The notes beneath the pieces are model-generated. The model saw only the letters and a list, made by a program, of their open reading frames with translations, made no database searches and was not told where the DNA came from. A stretch of DNA of 16,590 bases from Clostridiales bacterium. GTDB lineage: Bacteria; Bacillota; Clostridia; Oscillospirales; QAMX01. The stretch spans positions 1 through 16,590 of the forward strand of contig JAAZBA010000389.1 in NCBI GenBank assembly GCA_012514045.1. The letters are read 5' to 3'. The translations under genes were made by a program, and so were the position numbers. This document shows, piece after piece, positions 14,971-16,590 of the stretch; the stretch's first letter is position 1, and each line of letters starts with the position of its first letter.

Positions 14971-15812
14971 TACTCAATCGGCTCCTCAAGGGTTATTCTT
15001 CCCAGCTTGCCGCCTCTGTATTCGTCAAGGAGAATCTTCGAAGCTCTATCCGTGTCAACTTCGCCGCCGGAGATAAGGAAGCCGCGCTTCCGTCCGATAG
15101 CCTTAAGATCCTCGTAGGCGTCACCGGAGAGCTCTATATTGTATCTGTTTTCAAGTGATTCGGGAGCGCAAGCCGTGAGCCTCTTCACAAGCTCAAACGC
15201 CAGCTCCTGAATATCCATGACATCGTTCTTTATGGCTCCGGTAAATGCCAGCGCCAGCGCTACCTCTCTGTCTTCAATTTTCGGCCACAGGATGCCCGGG
15301 GTGTCGAGAAGCTCTATGGAGCCCCGAAGGGATATCCACTGCTTTCCTCTTGTAACGCCAGGTCTGTCCTCCGCTTTGGCAGATCTCCTGCCGCTGAGCC
15401 TGTTTATAAGGGAGGACTTTCCCACGTTCGGGATGCCTACTATCATGAGGCGCAGCGTTCTGTTCTGTCCTTTCGCCTCGCTTCTGGCGATTTTGTCCTT
15501 CAGAAGCTCCCGTACGGCGCCGTTAAAGGCTTTAGTGCCGGCTCCTGTTTTGCTGTCGGTCTCGATTACGATATACCCTCGAGAAGCGTAGTGTTTCTTC
15601 CATCTTGCGGTGGCGTTTGAATCCGCCTGATCGCAGCGGTTCAGCACAATCATCCTGGGCATTGATTTCACCAGTGTCTCTATGTCAGGGTTGCGGCTGG
15701 ATTCCGGGATTCTCGCGTCCACAACCTCGCATACCGCGTCTACCAGCTTCAGGGAATCCTCCATCATACGCCGGGTTTTTGTCATGTGGCCGGGGTACCA
15801 GTTTATAACCAT
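14970..15812 (-). CDS. rbgA: Ribosome-biogenesis GTPase RbgA (YlqF)
   Basis: RbgA is a circularly permuted GTPase needed for late 50S maturation. The 280 residues begin with the family signature WYPGHMTK and show the permuted G-motif order: G4 at 58-61, then G1 GIPNVGKSS at 126-134, G2 T154 in PGVTRG and G3 DTPG at 170-173, followed by the helical C-terminal ANTAR-like RNA-binding region. The G4 motif reads NRCD where NKxD is usual; the aspartate that selects guanine is kept. The ATG has an AAAGGAAAG site upstream and lies 23 bases after lepB. The rplS-rbgA-rnhB order is conserved in Firmicutes. Confidence 0.96.
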   Translation of the reverse strand: MVINWYPGHMTKTRRMMEDSLKLVDAVCEVVDARIPESSRNPDIETLVKSMPRMIVLNRCDQADSNATARWKKHYASRGYIVIETDSKTGAGTKAFNGAVRELLKDKIARSEAKGQNRTLRLMIVGIPNVGKSSLINRLSGRRSAKAEDRPGVTRGKQWISLRGSIELLDTPGILWPKIEDREVALALAFTGAIKNDVMDIQELAFELVKRLTACAPESLENRYNIELSGDAYEDLKAIGRKRGFLISGGEVDTDRASKILLDEYRGGKLGRITLEEPIE

Positions 15813-15835
15813 TATTCTGCTTTCCTTTGTTATTT

Positions 15836-16438
15836 TTATGAGTTCAGGGAATAGAGATCGATCTTCTCTAAAAATCCGAAATCCCGCAGGGGCCAGATGC
15901 GCAAAAGGGCTCTGCCCACTATGTATCTCTCGTCAATCATGCCGAATTCTGATATTCTGCTGTCAGAGCTACCGTTTCGGTTGTCACCCAGCACGAAGAT
16001 ATGTCCTGCCGGCACCTTTACCGGGAATTCAACGTCGCCCCGCCTATTGGTGGGGGTGTTTGTAAAGCTTGAGTCGGTGGGTATATCGTCCACGTACACA
16101 ACACCCTTTTCAAAGTCTATGTCCACCGTCTGGAACTCCGTGGCGATTATTCTCTTTACGATTGAGTCCTCCCTGGCGGTGCGCTTTGTGATAACCACAA
16201 CATCTCCCGGGGCAGGCTCATAGAACAATTTTGATACGATAAGATAATCTCCGTTGTGAAGGTTCGGCAGCATGCTTGAGCCGGATACGCTTATAAGACG
16301 CACGGCAAAGGCAAACAGCAGTATGATTATCATAAGGGCGCTGACAAGAGCCTCGCCCCATTCGAATATATCTCTTTTTATATCTGTGTCCGGAGTCGCT
16401 TCAAGCTCATCGTCGATGAATTCTTCATTCTTTTTCAT
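15836..16438 (-). CDS. lepB: Signal peptidase I (type I, S26 family)
   Basis: LepB removes signal peptides from exported preproteins at the outer face of the membrane. The 200 residues have an acidic cytoplasmic N-terminus, one transmembrane segment (about 29-48) and an extracytoplasmic catalytic domain, the usual Gram-positive layout. The Ser-Lys dyad is S55 in SGSSMLP and K95 in IVKRI, and box E GDNRNGSSDSR spans 151-161. The GAGGAG ribosome-binding site is 8 bases before the ATG. It is the first gene after the rplS terminator, with no room for a clear promoter in between. Several lepB paralogues are common in Firmicutes, so this may not be the only one. Confidence 0.97.
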   Translation of the reverse strand: MKKNEEFIDDELEATPDTDIKRDIFEWGEALVSALMIIILLFAFAVRLISVSGSSMLPNLHNGDYLIVSKLFYEPAPGDVVVITKRTAREDSIVKRIIATEFQTVDIDFEKGVVYVDDIPTDSSFTNTPTNRRGDVEFPVKVPAGHIFVLGDNRNGSSDSRISEFGMIDERYIVGRALLRIWPLRDFGFLEKIDLYSLNS

Positions 16439-16468
16439 TTCGCCGTCTCCTCAGAAACCGAAAGATGT

Positions 16469-16500
16469 AAAAAAGGGAAGAACACTGTTCTCCCCTCTTT
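16469..16500 (-). terminator. Intrinsic terminator (or attenuator) after rplS
   Basis: On the minus strand GGGGAGAAC (16495-16487) pairs with GTTCTTCCC (16483-16475), with one G-U wobble and a 3-base loop, followed immediately by TTTTTT (16474-16469). Flanking A and T bases can extend the stem. It lies 23 bases after the rplS stop and about 30 bases before lepB. Confidence 0.85.
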
Positions 16501-16523
16501 CCTTGGCTTTTTTGATACGCTTC

Positions 16524-16590
16524 TTAGATATCCTGCTTGACCTTTGCAGCCTTGCCAACTCTGCCGCGCAGATAGTAGAGCTTAGCGCGG
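16524..16590 (-). CDS. rplS: Ribosomal protein L19, C-terminal end only
   Basis: The last 21 codons before a TAA at 16526-16524 read RAKLYYLRGRVGKAAKVKQDI, the conserved C-terminus of bacterial ribosomal protein L19. The rest of the gene lies beyond the right edge of the window. L19 sits at the interface of the 30S and 50S subunits. Its position upstream of lepB-rbgA-rnhB fits the conserved Firmicutes order. Confidence 0.93.
   Translation of the reverse strand, partial: RAKLYYLRGRVGKAAKVKQDI

Overview
The window looks like a piece of a bacterial chromosome from the Firmicutes, most likely class Clostridia (Oscillospirales-like). This is inferred from gene order and protein style: tig-clpP-clpX-lon-engB and rplS-lepB-rbgA-rnhB-yraN are both classic low-GC Gram-positive clusters, the ribosome-binding sites are strong GGAGG/AAGGAG types, and the signal peptidase I is short with a single N-terminal membrane anchor. 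The window is gene-dense. The largest non-coding gap is about 100 bases, so no stretch over 300 bases lacks a gene. I see no mobile element, CRISPR array, rRNA or tRNA.

Region 1 (1-2040, plus strand). The 3' end of an unrecognised, probably surface-associated protein is followed by a complete ornithine cyclodeaminase/mu-crystallin family gene with its own plausible promoter. A strong hairpin at 2007-2034, and a second one at 1968-1996, separate it from the convergent genes.

Region 2 (2052-10648, minus strand). Read in the direction of transcription, the order is trigger factor, ClpP, ClpX, Lon, EngB, a fumarylacetoacetate-hydrolase family enzyme, and diaminopimelate decarboxylase (lysA). This is a protein folding and quality-control module (nascent-chain chaperone, ClpXP and Lon proteases) with a ribosome-assembly GTPase and two metabolic genes behind it. 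A perfect TATAAT box lies upstream of tig.

Region 3 (10713-16590, minus strand). In transcription order: end of rplS (ribosomal protein L19), an intrinsic terminator, lepB, rbgA, rnhB, yraN, an M19 dipeptidase, thrC, and a calcineurin-like phosphoesterase. Spacing is tight (overlaps of 1 and 26 bases; gaps of 4 to 68 bases), so this reads as one operon combining secretion, 50S assembly, RNA/DNA-hybrid removal and amino-acid/peptide metabolism.

Thirteen complete genes plus the rplS fragment run uninterrupted on the minus strand. lysA and thrC both belong to the aspartate amino-acid family, but neither has room for a riboswitch or T-box leader. I do not see a clearly novel system. The best leads are the C-terminal domain of the first protein, the orphan metabolic enzymes in housekeeping operons, the palindromes between clpX and lon, and the NRCD motif in the RbgA GTPase.
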